Assembly: GCA_020637055.1 (NCBI GenBank)
Contig: JACJWR010000003.1
Coordinates: 310,001-374,000, forward strand
Direction: 5' to 3'
Source: Actinomycetota bacterium
GTDB taxonomy: Bacteria; Actinomycetota; Actinomycetes; S36-B12; UBA10799
Length of the DNA: 64,000 nucleotides
The first letter of the stretch is position 1; each line of letters begins with the position of its first letter. The notes beneath the pieces were generated by a model. The model was not told the origin of the DNA and made no database searches. It saw only the letters and a program-made list of their open reading frames with translations. Below, piece by piece: positions 8,921 to 16,160 of this stretch. The position numbers and the translations under genes are program-made.

Positions 8921-9601
8921 GTGACCGATGCCGCAGGAATGCCGGGGGCCGACGACGACGCGCCGGGAGGGTCCGCTTCGGCGACCGACCCCGGGCAGCG
9001 CCGGGAGGCGGTCGACTTCTACTTCGACCCGATCTGTCCGTGGGCCTGGATGACCTCGAGGTGGATGCTGGAGGTGGCTCGGGTGCGCCCGGTGGACATC
9101 ACCTGGCACGTGATGAGCCTGGCGGTGCTGAACGAGGGGAACGACGTGCCCGAGCAGTACCGCGAGACACTTCGACTCGGATGGGGTCCGGTGCGTTCGG
9201 TGGTCGCCGCCGAATCACTGGTTGGCCCCGACGTCGTGCTTCCCCTCTACACCGCATTCGGCGAACGCATCCACCTCCAGGGCCGACTGCCCGACCAGTC
9301 GGTGATTGTCGAGGCCGTCGAGGCGGCCGGGGTGCCGAGTCAGGTGGCAGAGGCAGCCACGGACTCGATGTGGGACGACGCTGTGCGTGCCAGCCACCAT
9401 CGGGGTATGAATCCGGTCGGGGACCAGGTGGGTACGCCGGTCATCCACGTCGAAGGAACCGCGTTCTTCGGGCCTGTGGTCTCGCCGGCGCCGAAGGGCG
9501 AAGCCGCCGGCCGGTTGTTCGACGGAGTGATGGCGTGCGCCCGCACCCCCGGCTTCTTCGAACTGAAGAGATCGCGTGACGTCGATCCGATTTTCGACTA
9601 G
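8921..9601 (+). CDS. DsbA-like protein of the mycothiol-dependent nitroreductase (Rv2466c) family
   Basis: A 226-residue thioredoxin-fold protein. Its core FYFDPICPWAW, TWHVMSLAVLNE, EQYRE, GTPVIHVEG and FFGPV all match the Rv2466c family, mycothiol-linked oxidoreductases, and it neighbours pepN as in mycobacteria. The active site reads Cys39-Pro-Trp-Ala42, so the second cysteine of a CPWC motif is absent and any catalysis would be monothiol. The start at GTG 8921 gives a 30-residue flexible, acidic N-terminus. The physiological substrate is unknown. Confidence 0.8.
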   Translation: MTDAAGMPGADDDAPGGSASATDPGQRREAVDFYFDPICPWAWMTSRWMLEVARVRPVDITWHVMSLAVLNEGNDVPEQYRETLRLGWGPVRSVVAAESLVGPDVVLPLYTAFGERIHLQGRLPDQSVIVEAVEAAGVPSQVAEAATDSMWDDAVRASHHRGMNPVGDQVGTPVIHVEGTAFFGPVVSPAPKGEAAGRLFDGVMACARTPGFFELKRSRDVDPIFD

Positions 9602-9633
9602 CTGCTGACCATCCGAGAACGGGAGGAACCCCG

Positions 9634-9891
9634 GTGAGCTACCAATACCAGCCGTACGCCGACCCCTACGCCAAGTCGAAGATCGCCGCCGGGCTGCTCG
9701 GCATCTTCCTCGGCGGACTGGGCATCCACCGCTTCTACCTGGGATTCACGACCATCGGCATCGTGCAGATCATCGTCACCGTGCTCACCTGCGGGATCGG
9801 CTCGCTGTGGGGATTCGTCGAGGGGATCCTCTACCTGGTGGGTGCGAACGGGTTCACCACCGACGCCACCGGTCGACCGCTGCGGGATTGA
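9634..9891 (+). CDS. TM2-domain membrane protein
   Basis: An 85-residue protein with two membrane helices (about residues 16-36 and 43-65) and the TM2 signature GIFLGGLGIHRFYLGFTTIG. The start is a GTG with GGGAGGA six to eight bases upstream. TM2 proteins are widespread small membrane proteins of unsettled function. It follows the nitroreductase-like gene by 32 bases in the same direction and may be read from the same transcript. Confidence 0.85.
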   Translation: MSYQYQPYADPYAKSKIAAGLLGIFLGGLGIHRFYLGFTTIGIVQIIVTVLTCGIGSLWGFVEGILYLVGANGFTTDATGRPLRD

Positions 9892-9940
9892 CGCAGGTCG
9901 GGAGTCAGCGTCCGGTTCCCGGCCACAGCGGTTGGGCGGC

Positions 9941-10402
9941 TCAGTTCGACAGTTCCTGCAGCGGTGCGGTGAACGCGCCGGGATCGGCGGTGTCGAACAC
10001 CACGGTGGCCTCGGTGCCTCCGGCCGATCGCCAGCTGACTTCGAGTTGCGGGATCCGGCCGACTCCGGACTTGGCGCCGCCGCCCGATTGATTCGCGGCG
10101 ATGACATCCACCCTCGGAATGATGAGGGTGCGGTCGGGATTCGCCGCCGCGAACACCACCCCGTGTTCGGTCAGGGCGAGCATCCCCACTCCGAGCAGGT
10201 TTTGCTTCGCGGGCAGGCTGATGCTTTCGCATTTCGCCGCACTCAGCACCAGCGGGCTCCGACCATGTGTCTCCCGCGCGAGTAGTTGGGCGCTGGCCCG
10301 CAGTTGGCGCACCGCCCGCGGCCGCATGACGAAGAACGCGATCAAGACCACGGCTACCAGGGCGACCAGCAGCACGCCCAGCACGATCCACACAACATCC
10401 AC
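9941..10402 (-). CDS. Single-helix membrane-anchored protein, unknown function
   Basis: A 153-residue protein if started at the GTG at 10402. It begins with a hydrophobic helix (residues 3-26, rich in Val, Leu and Ala), followed by a basic stop-transfer MRPRAVRQL and a soluble domain predicted to be mostly beta strands (HGVVFAAANPDRTLIIPRVDVIAA; QLEVSWRSAGG). I do not recognise the family. No clear ribosome-binding site is visible and the frame stays open upstream, so the start is uncertain. It lies downstream of, and in the same direction as, the DUF2510 gene. Confidence 0.55.
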   Translation of the reverse strand: MDVVWIVLGVLLVALVAVVLIAFFVMRPRAVRQLRASAQLLARETHGRSPLVLSAAKCESISLPAKQNLLGVGMLALTEHGVVFAAANPDRTLIIPRVDVIAANQSGGGAKSGVGRIPQLEVSWRSAGGTEATVVFDTADPGAFTAPLQELSN

Positions 10403-10506
10403 GGCACCGAACGCTAGCGGTTGGCCCGCACTCAGCGCGGTTGCGCCCGCTCCCGGCGGCGTGTCCAACCCTTCTCCGACCAGGGGAGACACGGTTCCGC
10501 CCGCGG

Positions 10507-11094
10507 CTACTCCGGAAAACGGCTGGTGATGATCAGCAAGGTGGTGGCGAATCCGGCGACCATGCTCAGCGGCATGATCACCAGCGCCAGGACGCGCAGG
10601 ACCCGGCCCAGCCGACGGCCGCGGGCGACGACCACGGCCACCAGCGGTGGGATGGTTGCCACCAGAGCGGTCACCACGACGTATCCCGCCACTCCGTCCG
10701 CGGCCGCCTGGCTGCATCCCTCCCAGCCGGAATCACAGGCGAAAGCGGCGAACACCAGCACGAAGAAGAACACGCCCACGGCAACCAACGCCACCAGCGC
10801 CCAGGTCATGGCGAGCACCCAGCCGGGGACTCCGAGCCGCTTGGGTTGGCTGGGGGCGCCGCTGCGGTGCTCGGTCCACGACGTCCCGTCGAAGTAGCGC
10901 AGTTCCGAGGCCGTCGATCCAACCGCCCACGGATCCGGATACCAACCGGGCGCGGCATTGGTCGAGGTGGCCGGGATGACCGCTTGCGGTACGGCCGGCA
11001 GCGCCGGCATCACCTCCGTCGGGTGCTCCGGGGTGGCCGGGCCGAGCACTGTGGTCTCGTGCTCGTCGGGGTCCCAGCGGTCATCTGCTGCCAT
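10507..11094 (-). CDS. DUF2510 multi-span membrane protein
   Basis: A 195-residue protein from the ATG at 11094. A DUF2510 motif, PGWYPDPW...LRYFDGTSWTEH, lies at about residues 49-75. Three hydrophobic segments follow, with a short cysteine-bearing loop (CDSGWEGC) that may form an outside disulfide. DUF2510 is a short aromatic motif found at the N-terminus of many actinobacterial membrane proteins; its function is unknown. Two more DUF2510-type proteins occur in this window (47587 and 54708). Confidence 0.7.
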   Translation of the reverse strand: MAADDRWDPDEHETTVLGPATPEHPTEVMPALPAVPQAVIPATSTNAAPGWYPDPWAVGSTASELRYFDGTSWTEHRSGAPSQPKRLGVPGWVLAMTWALVALVAVGVFFFVLVFAAFACDSGWEGCSQAAADGVAGYVVVTALVATIPPLVAVVVARGRRLGRVLRVLALVIMPLSMVAGFATTLLIITSRFPE

Positions 11095-11156
11095 GACCGC
11101 AGACCCTACTCCTGCGCGGGGGCGTTCCGGACCGTCGAATGTGGCTGGCGCAATCC

Positions 11157-11900
11157 TCAACTGTTCTGAGCTGAGGTCAAGGCGGTGAGGTCGGCCGAAA
11201 TCAGGAACACCAGCGGCACGTACAGGATGAGAAGCAGCAGCGAGTAGCTGATCACGTAGCCGGTTGCCGTGCGGAGTTGGCCCGGCTGCCGGAAATGGGC
11301 GAACAGAACTCCCAGGAGTCGGTTCGGCTTGAGCACGTCCCAACTGTTGAGGCGGACGAAACGACCGATGTAGACACCCAGGGTGCCCAGGAAGATGACG
11401 CTGAGCGAGAGGATCCAGCCGACCGGTGCGCCGGTGATGTCCGCCGAGTTGGGATCCACCAGCAGGACGCTGATCACTTGCACCGAGAACAGGCTGAGCA
11501 ACGCATTCGCAATGCCGGCGACGCTCAAGGTCAAGGTCTGGATGATGTCGAACCACAACGGCACCGGGTCCTCATCACGGCGATGGCTGAAGTTCAACTC
11601 GGTGATGAGGTAGGAGGCGTTGGGGAAGAAGGCCGTCCACGCGATCAGGCTCAAAACGAGGAACAGCCATATGACAACCGGCCCGGCCATCGGGACCGCG
11701 GTCACGGCGGGGAGAACGAGCAGCGACAGTCCCAGCCAGAAGAGCACCACCAGCACGATCGGCATCCAGGAGAGGGCCAGGTTCAGCAGCATCGGTCGGT
11801 AGATGGCGACGGGGTAGAGCCAACCCCGCAGCAGAATCAGCACACCTGCGTACACGTTGATGGCGGCAGCGGCCGCCACGATCGTCCACAGCGCCGCCAC
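11157..11900 (-). CDS. DUF1361 integral membrane protein
   Basis: A 247-residue protein with about seven hydrophobic segments. The conserved FFPNASYLITELNF stretch and the later PLWFDIIQTL, SWDVLKPN and charged loops fit the DUF1361 family of membrane proteins with unknown role. It starts at a GTG and no strong Shine-Dalgarno is visible. It is followed downstream, on the same strand, by the DUF2510 gene. Confidence 0.7.
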   Translation of the reverse strand: MAALWTIVAAAAAINVYAGVLILLRGWLYPVAIYRPMLLNLALSWMPIVLVVLFWLGLSLLVLPAVTAVPMAGPVVIWLFLVLSLIAWTAFFPNASYLITELNFSHRRDEDPVPLWFDIIQTLTLSVAGIANALLSLFSVQVISVLLVDPNSADITGAPVGWILSLSVIFLGTLGVYIGRFVRLNSWDVLKPNRLLGVLFAHFRQPGQLRTATGYVISYSLLLLILYVPLVFLISADLTALTSAQNS

Positions 11901-11922
11901 GCACGCCAGGGTAGCCGAGCGG

Positions 11923-11968
11923 TGCGCCCGTCAGTTCAACTGGAATGCGCCCGTCAGTTCAACTGGAA
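11923..11968. repeat. Perfect 23-bp tandem duplication at a gene end
   Basis: Bases 11923-11945 are repeated exactly at 11946-11968. The repeat covers the last codons (FQLN and stop) of the minus-strand methyltransferase-like gene; the second copy of those codons falls just after the stop. The unit is not found again nearby. Confidence 0.9.
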
Positions 11969-12580
11969 CAGGTAGGCGAAGGCGGTCTTGGTGTAGGCGA
12001 TGCCTCGGCCCGTGGCACGGATCCGTCCCGCGTCGGCGTCGGGCGCACGCTTCGGGATCAGGTAGTCGGCAAGGCCATCGGGCGACAGTCGGTATCGATC
12101 GCCGCGATGGTGGATCGTGGCGACGAGTCGGCACGAGGGGTCAAGGCTAGCCAGTCCGGCGTCCCCGTGGCTGTTGTTGGCGAGCAGCCAGCCACCGGGG
12201 CGCAGGTAGCGCATGGTGTGGTCGAGCATGGGGCCGGCGTACAGCGCCACCAGGAGATCCATGCTTGCATCCGGAATGTCCAGCGGTCGGTTGTAATCCG
12301 CCGCCAGGAATTGGACCTCCCGGCCGGCCCCCGGCCTGGTCCGGCCCGCCAGCTCGGCGCGGATCTGCTCATCGTCGGCGAAGAACCGTGCGGCCCGGGC
12401 GTCAGTGTCCACGTAGGTCACAGACCGGAAGGCGGTGGAGGGGGACAGGTCCACGTAACTGCCGGGGTACAGCACCCGGTCGATCGGATACTCGTCCGCG
12501 AGTGCGGCGAACATGCCGGAGCGGTCGCCGATTGAGGTGCGGTACTGCGACCACGTCACTCGTGCGGGCATGGCTGCCAT
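11954..12580 (-). CDS. SAM-methyltransferase-like protein, unknown substrate
   Basis: About 208 residues from the ATG at 12580; a second ATG at 12571 is equally possible. The segment DRVLYPGSYVDLSPSTAF, SVTYVDTDARAARFF and DLLVALYAGPMLDHTMRYLRPGGWLLANN has the shape of a class I methyltransferase (an acidic residue after strand 2 and the LRPGGWLL strand), although motif I (GxGxG) is reduced to YPGSY. It may therefore be a degenerate or non-enzymatic member. Its stop codon lies in a 23-bp tandem repeat. It is divergent from the CPBP protease gene. Confidence 0.55.
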   Translation of the reverse strand: MAAMPARVTWSQYRTSIGDRSGMFAALADEYPIDRVLYPGSYVDLSPSTAFRSVTYVDTDARAARFFADDEQIRAELAGRTRPGAGREVQFLAADYNRPLDIPDASMDLLVALYAGPMLDHTMRYLRPGGWLLANNSHGDAGLASLDPSCRLVATIHHRGDRYRLSPDGLADYLIPKRAPDADAGRIRATGRGIAYTKTAFAYLFQLN

Positions 12581-12714
12581 CCAAGCAGGGATCCGCCGGG
12601 CGTTGCCGCGCGCGGCACCTGGCTGGTTTTGAGTTCCTGCGACAGCACGGTCGGTAGGGTGATGCGGGTCGAGACCGCGACCGCTGAAGAAGCGGATGCT
12701 GGGTGGGAGGACCA

Positions 12715-13530
12715 ATGTCGAGTTCAACTGAGGCCGTCGATGTCGGCGAGGTGAAGACAGGGTCGAGTCTGGGGCGCCAACTCTTCTGGTACTTCGGGGG
12801 GCTGATCGCTGTCTATCTGATCGGCATGGTTGCCTTCTGGCCGCCCGCGGGCGAGCAACCGGATCAGATGATCTTCCTGGTTCTCATGTTCGCCCCAACC
12901 GCGGGCGCGCTGTTGACCTGGGCTGTTGCCAAGGGGAGCATCCAATGGGGACGGCCGAACTGGTGGTTGTTCGCGGGATTGATACCCGCATTGGCGGTGC
13001 TGGGTGTCTATCTGGTCGGCGTGCTGTTCGGTTGGGACACAGTGGATCCAGGACTGCTCCGCACTGCGCTGGTCGGGGCGCCGTTGGCAATCCTCGGGGC
13101 CGCGATATCTGCTGCAGGCGAGGAGATCGGCTGGCGGGGGTTCCTGTGGCCGACGCTGCGCGCGCGATTCGGGTTCTGGCGGGTCAGCTTGATCGTGGGT
13201 GTCATTTGGTGGGCCTACCACGTCCCCTTGGTCATCTTCGGCTGGTACGGAAGTTTGGAAGGCCTGCCGGCATTTACTTTGGCCATCGCGGGGTTCACGC
13301 TCTTCGTCGGGGTGCTCACCGATCGATCCAAGTCGTTGTGGCCGAGCGTGGTGGCGCACGCGGCTTGGAATGGGCTGGTGGCGACCAGTTTCGCCGTGAC
13401 CGAGGGGGCGGTAACCTTCCCAGCCTTCTCAGGCAGCGACCAACTGATGGGCGAGTTCGGCTGGCTCGCCGCGATCACCACGGCCCTGCTCGGGTTCGCT
13501 ACCGCCCTTTGGCACACCCGTAGGCGCTGA
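12715..13530 (+). CDS. CPBP-family intramembrane metalloprotease
   Basis: A 271-residue polytopic membrane protein from the ATG at 12715, with GGGAGG five bases upstream. The CPBP/Abi signature is present: Glu136-Glu137-x3-Arg141 in AAGEEIGWRGFLWP, His169 in WWAYHVPL and a final histidine in SVVAHAAWNG. These residues are the proposed metal/catalytic positions of the Rce1-type family. Roughly eight helices are seen. The family processes membrane-linked peptides or acts in bacteriocin immunity; no peptide-precursor gene is visible here. Confidence 0.82.
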   Translation: MSSSTEAVDVGEVKTGSSLGRQLFWYFGGLIAVYLIGMVAFWPPAGEQPDQMIFLVLMFAPTAGALLTWAVAKGSIQWGRPNWWLFAGLIPALAVLGVYLVGVLFGWDTVDPGLLRTALVGAPLAILGAAISAAGEEIGWRGFLWPTLRARFGFWRVSLIVGVIWWAYHVPLVIFGWYGSLEGLPAFTLAIAGFTLFVGVLTDRSKSLWPSVVAHAAWNGLVATSFAVTEGAVTFPAFSGSDQLMGEFGWLAAITTALLGFATALWHTRRR

Positions 13531-13561
13531 CGCCGGAGCCGCATAAGCTCACCCCACCGGA

Positions 13562-13591
13562 TTGGACGTGGAGGTTGGCAATGCATATACT
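13562..13591 (+). promoter_or_regulatory. Promoter of the Rrf2-type regulator gene
   Basis: TTGGAC at 13562-13567 and TATACT at 13586-13591 are separated by 18 bases and lie in an AT-rich island. The expected transcription start falls inside the downstream operator, which fits autorepression. Confidence 0.55.
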
Positions 13592-13619
13592 CAATACATG
13601 GCATATGTAGTTTAGGGAG
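13589..13619 (+). promoter_or_regulatory. Putative Rrf2 operator, copy 1
   Basis: A 31-base AT-rich element matches a second element at 14092-14122 in 23 of 31 positions, including ACTCAATA and CATATnTAGTT. Its reverse strand carries ACTACATAT, which copy 2 carries in the forward direction. It lies directly before the regulator gene. Confidence 0.55.
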
Positions 13620-13634
13620 TTCTGGAGGTGTGGC

Positions 13635-14051
13635 GTGACCTACCCCTTGGGCGTGTGGCAGGCACTGCTGGTCAGCGTGTACGTGGCGGACAAGGTTCGC
13701 CAGGGCGAATACGAGTTCGTGCCTACGAGTCGCCTTGCCGAGGACCTCGCCATACCCGCGCCGAGTGTGGCGCGACTGCTGGGCGGACTCGGTCGCGCCG
13801 GCATCATCGAGACGCGCGAAGGGGCCCGAGGTGGCGTGCGGCTGGCTGCGTCGCCCGAGGAGGTCAGTTTGCTCCAGATCGTCGAGGCGATCGATCCCTC
13901 GCAGTTGTTCCGCTCGGACTCGACCCCGGCCGTGACCGGGCCGACGCCCACCAGACGCCAACAGGCGTTGCGTGGGGCGTTGGCGCGAGCCGAGGGTGAG
14001 ATGCGCTCGTCGCTCGAGGGGGTGACGCTGGCCGATATCGCCATGGTGTGA
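13635..14051 (+). CDS. Rrf2-family transcriptional regulator lacking cluster cysteines
   Basis: A 138-residue protein from a GTG with GGAGG six bases upstream. A winged helix-turn-helix is seen at about residues 30-72 (SRLAEDLAIPAPSVARLLGGLGRAGIIETREGARGGVRLA), followed by SLLQIVEAID, as in Rrf2 proteins such as IscR, NsrR and CymR. It has no cysteine at all, so it cannot hold the Fe-S cluster of IscR or NsrR and should sense another signal. It probably represses itself and the DUF4267-methyltransferase pair through the two matching operators. Confidence 0.8.
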   Translation: MTYPLGVWQALLVSVYVADKVRQGEYEFVPTSRLAEDLAIPAPSVARLLGGLGRAGIIETREGARGGVRLAASPEEVSLLQIVEAIDPSQLFRSDSTPAVTGPTPTRRQQALRGALARAEGEMRSSLEGVTLADIAMV

Positions 14052-14091
14052 CCGGGCGGGACCGGTACCCGTCCGTTTTTTCTTGCAATCA

Positions 14092-14122
14092 ACTCAATAT
14101 ACTACATATTTAGTTAGGGGAT
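14092..14122 (+). promoter_or_regulatory. Putative Rrf2 operator and promoter, copy 2
   Basis: A 31-base element 23/31 identical to the one at 13589-13619. It contains TATACT (14098-14103), the inverted repeat ACTA-N6-TAGT, and the AGGGG ribosome-binding site of the next gene, so a bound protein would block both promoter and leader. Confidence 0.55.
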
Positions 14123-14126
14123 TATC

Positions 14127-14528
14127 GTGCTGTTGAAAGCAACGCTCGTGGTCATCGGAGTCATTCAAGTCGTCCTCGGAGTTGTGCTGCTCGTGCCCGG
14201 TCTGGCGGTCACACTCCTTGACCTCGAGTCGGCCCCGGGTTGGACTGACTGGTTGCTCGTCATGTTCGCCGCGCGGGCCCTCGGCTTCGGCTACGGGATG
14301 TTCATCGCTGCTCGCGACCCCGCTGCACACCGCTCCTGGATTCGTGCGATGGTCGGCGTCCAGTTGGTGGACTGGATCGGCACCATCGGCTACCTGCTCG
14401 GCGGGCAGGTGACGCTCGCACAGGTCACCACGGCGGCATTCCTTCCGGTGGTGTTCGTGGTGATTCTGCTAGCCCGGTTCCCGCATCGGCCCGCAAGTCG
14501 CGAACTGCCCCAGGAGAGCCACAAATGA
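14127..14528 (+). CDS. DUF4267-like four-helix membrane protein
   Basis: A 133-residue hydrophobic protein with four predicted helices (about residues 3-27, 42-62, 76-95 and 98-119) and a polar C-terminal tail. The pattern (helix 1 with GVIQVVLGVVLL, then FAARALGFGYGMFIAARDP and a W/D-containing third helix) resembles DUF4267 proteins. It starts at a GTG with AGGGG upstream. It lies directly under the second Rrf2-type operator and overlaps the methyltransferase gene by four bases (ATGA), so the two are translationally coupled. Function unknown. Confidence 0.65.
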   Translation: MLLKATLVVIGVIQVVLGVVLLVPGLAVTLLDLESAPGWTDWLLVMFAARALGFGYGMFIAARDPAAHRSWIRAMVGVQLVDWIGTIGYLLGGQVTLAQVTTAAFLPVVFVVILLARFPHRPASRELPQESHK

Positions 14529-15433
14529 CGACGGCGACACGACTGTTGGCCGCCGCCCAGGATGCACCTTGGTATCGGTCCTTCCTCGCAGCTGTCTTTG
14601 AGCGGGTTTGCGCACTTCCCCACGGCTCCCGAGTGCTCGATCTGGGAACCGGTCCGGGCATTCTCCTGGAGCTCATCGCTCACGCTAGACCCGATCTTCA
14701 ACTGGTGGGGACCGACCTCGACGCCGCGATGATCCAGCGAGCTGCCCGCCGACAGAGTTTGGGGAACACCCGGCTCATACACACGCACCCGGATCAGCCG
14801 CTGCCATTCGAACAAGGCGCATTCGACCTGGTCGCAATGTGCTCGGTGCTGTTTCTCCAGCCCGATCCGGCCCCGCTACTAGCTGAGGCACTTCGCGTGC
14901 TCGACCAACGCGGGGAGGTGTTGGTGCTGACCCCAACCGGCAAAGGCAACCCGCGCGACGTCCTTCGCACGCTCCCACGTGGACGCCGTGGGAGCGTGCG
15001 CAACGTCACCCTTTTCGTGTGGCATCAGGCGACCACTCCAGCAGGTAGACGATGGGGAAATCGACGGCCACTGCAAAGTCTCGGTGACAGTTTCGGTCTG
15101 ACCTACTCCTCGGAGGAGGTCATGTGCGGCATGGCCACCCTCGAACGCCTGCGCACGGGTTGGTCGCACCAGGCGGCTGATCCGGCCACGCTAGTGCCAC
15201 AAAGGCGTACTCTCACGGGAGGGTTGGTTGCCCGCCTGGGCCCGGGCGGCTGGCGTCCGGTGGTGGATCTGCCGCTGACCTGCGGAAATTTTTGGGGGTG
15301 GGGGGTGCGTGAATTACCCCCTCACTCCCCCGGTGGCTGGGGGGGGGCTCTCCATTTTCGCACCCCCGGCGGGGGCCCCCGGGGGTGGCGGCGCCACCGC
15401 GAACATGCTAGTGGGTGGGCACGGCGAGCCTAG
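14525..15433 (+). CDS. Class I SAM-dependent methyltransferase with suspect C-terminus
   Basis: The methyltransferase core is clear: motif I RVLDLGTGPGILLELI at about residues 38-53, the acidic end of strand 2 in LVGTDLDAAMI, and FDLVAMCSVLFLQPDPAPLLAEALRVLDQRG (motifs post-I to III). The substrate is unknown; it is coupled to the DUF4267-like membrane protein and probably controlled by the Rrf2-type regulator. The last 55 residues or so (from about 15270) are Gly/Trp/Arg/Pro-rich and coincide with G/C homopolymer runs and hairpins. They look like read-through of non-coding sequence or a frameshift artefact rather than a real domain. Confidence 0.7.
   Translation: MTTATRLLAAAQDAPWYRSFLAAVFERVCALPHGSRVLDLGTGPGILLELIAHARPDLQLVGTDLDAAMIQRAARRQSLGNTRLIHTHPDQPLPFEQGAFDLVAMCSVLFLQPDPAPLLAEALRVLDQRGEVLVLTPTGKGNPRDVLRTLPRGRRGSVRNVTLFVWHQATTPAGRRWGNRRPLQSLGDSFGLTYSSEEVMCGMATLERLRTGWSHQAADPATLVPQRRTLTGGLVARLGPGGWRPVVDLPLTCGNFWGWGVRELPPHSPGGWGGALHFRTPGGGPRGWRRHREHASGWARRA
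15294..15387. repeat. Two GC-rich inverted repeats between convergent genes
   Basis: The first hairpin pairs 15294-15306 (GGGGGTGGGGGGT) with 15316-15331; the second pairs 15361-15369 (CACCCCCGG) with 15379-15387 (CCGGGGGTG). A nine-G run lies between them. Neither is followed by a U-tract, so factor-independent termination is not assured. The position between the convergent methyltransferase and YidB-like genes suggests a two-way transcription barrier. Confidence 0.5.
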
Positions 15434-15903
15434 GCGCTGGGCGTGGAACCGCCCGATCCGCCGCCGAGCAGGCCGCCGAGCAGCCCGGAGAGTTGCTCGC
15501 CGCCGGGGATCTTGCCCAGTACTTCGCCCACGTTCGCGGCTCCGGGCAACTGGCCGGTCGGTGAGAGCTTGTCCACGAGGCCGGGCAGGGTCTGGGCCAA
15601 GCCGCCGGCGAAGTCCTGGGCCGACATGCCGGCCTTCTCGGCGGCCGCCTTCAGTTGGTCGGGGCCGAGCGCCGCGGTGATCTGGCTGGGGTCGGCCGCC
15701 ATGTTGGCGCCCTGACCGAGCCAGGACTGGACTTGTTCGCCCAACCCGCCGGCCTGCAACTTGGACAGCAGGTCCTGCAGGCCGCCGTTCTGCTGGATCA
15801 GGTCGAGCATCGGCGCGAGCATGCCCTGGAGTTTGCTGGGGTCGAGGGCGCTGCTGGCGGAGCCGAGGAGTTGCTGCAGCATCGCGGCGGGGTCGTTGGC
15901 CAT
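15430..15903 (-). CDS. YidB-family (DUF937-like) protein
   Basis: A 157-residue acidic, Gly/Leu/Gln-rich protein from the ATG at 15903, with AAAGGAT upstream. Repeated short helices of the form LxxLLSKLQAGGLGEQVQSWLG, PDQLKAAAEKAGM and LPGLVDKLSPTGQLP are typical of YidB proteins. It ends with a glycine-rich tail (GLLGGLLGGGSGG). Function is unknown. It is convergent with the methyltransferase gene and divergent from tRNA-Pro. Confidence 0.8.
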   Translation of the reverse strand: MANDPAAMLQQLLGSASSALDPSKLQGMLAPMLDLIQQNGGLQDLLSKLQAGGLGEQVQSWLGQGANMAADPSQITAALGPDQLKAAAEKAGMSAQDFAGGLAQTLPGLVDKLSPTGQLPGAANVGEVLGKIPGGEQLSGLLGGLLGGGSGGSTPSA

Positions 15904-16045
15904 GTCGGATCCTTTCGTAGGTTTCCGCCGGGCATCGGTTTGTCCAGGCGGAGGAATCGGCGAATCGTGGTTGGAGACATCGTGTCGCCACCCACCCGCA
16001 GGTGTCGCGGCGAGCCACGTAGACTCTGGCGGAGCAAGGTCACCA

Positions 16046-16118
16046 CGGGGCGTAGCGTAGTGGCTAGCGCGCCTGCTTTGGGTGCAGGAGATCGGGAGTT
16101 CGAGTCTCCCCGCCCCGA
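16046..16118 (+). tRNA. tRNA-Pro (anticodon TGG)
   Basis: The acceptor stem CGGGGCG (16046-16052) pairs with CGCCCCG (16111-16117), and A16118 is the discriminator. The anticodon stem CCTGC/GCAGG holds the loop TTTGGGT, with TGG at 16079-16081. The T arm contains GTTCGAGTC. CCA is not encoded. A TAGACT box at 16020-16025 is a possible -10. Confidence 0.95.
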
Positions 16119-16160
16119 CACCGTTGGTACATCGATCCCTACCTGGAGTTGGCACATACC

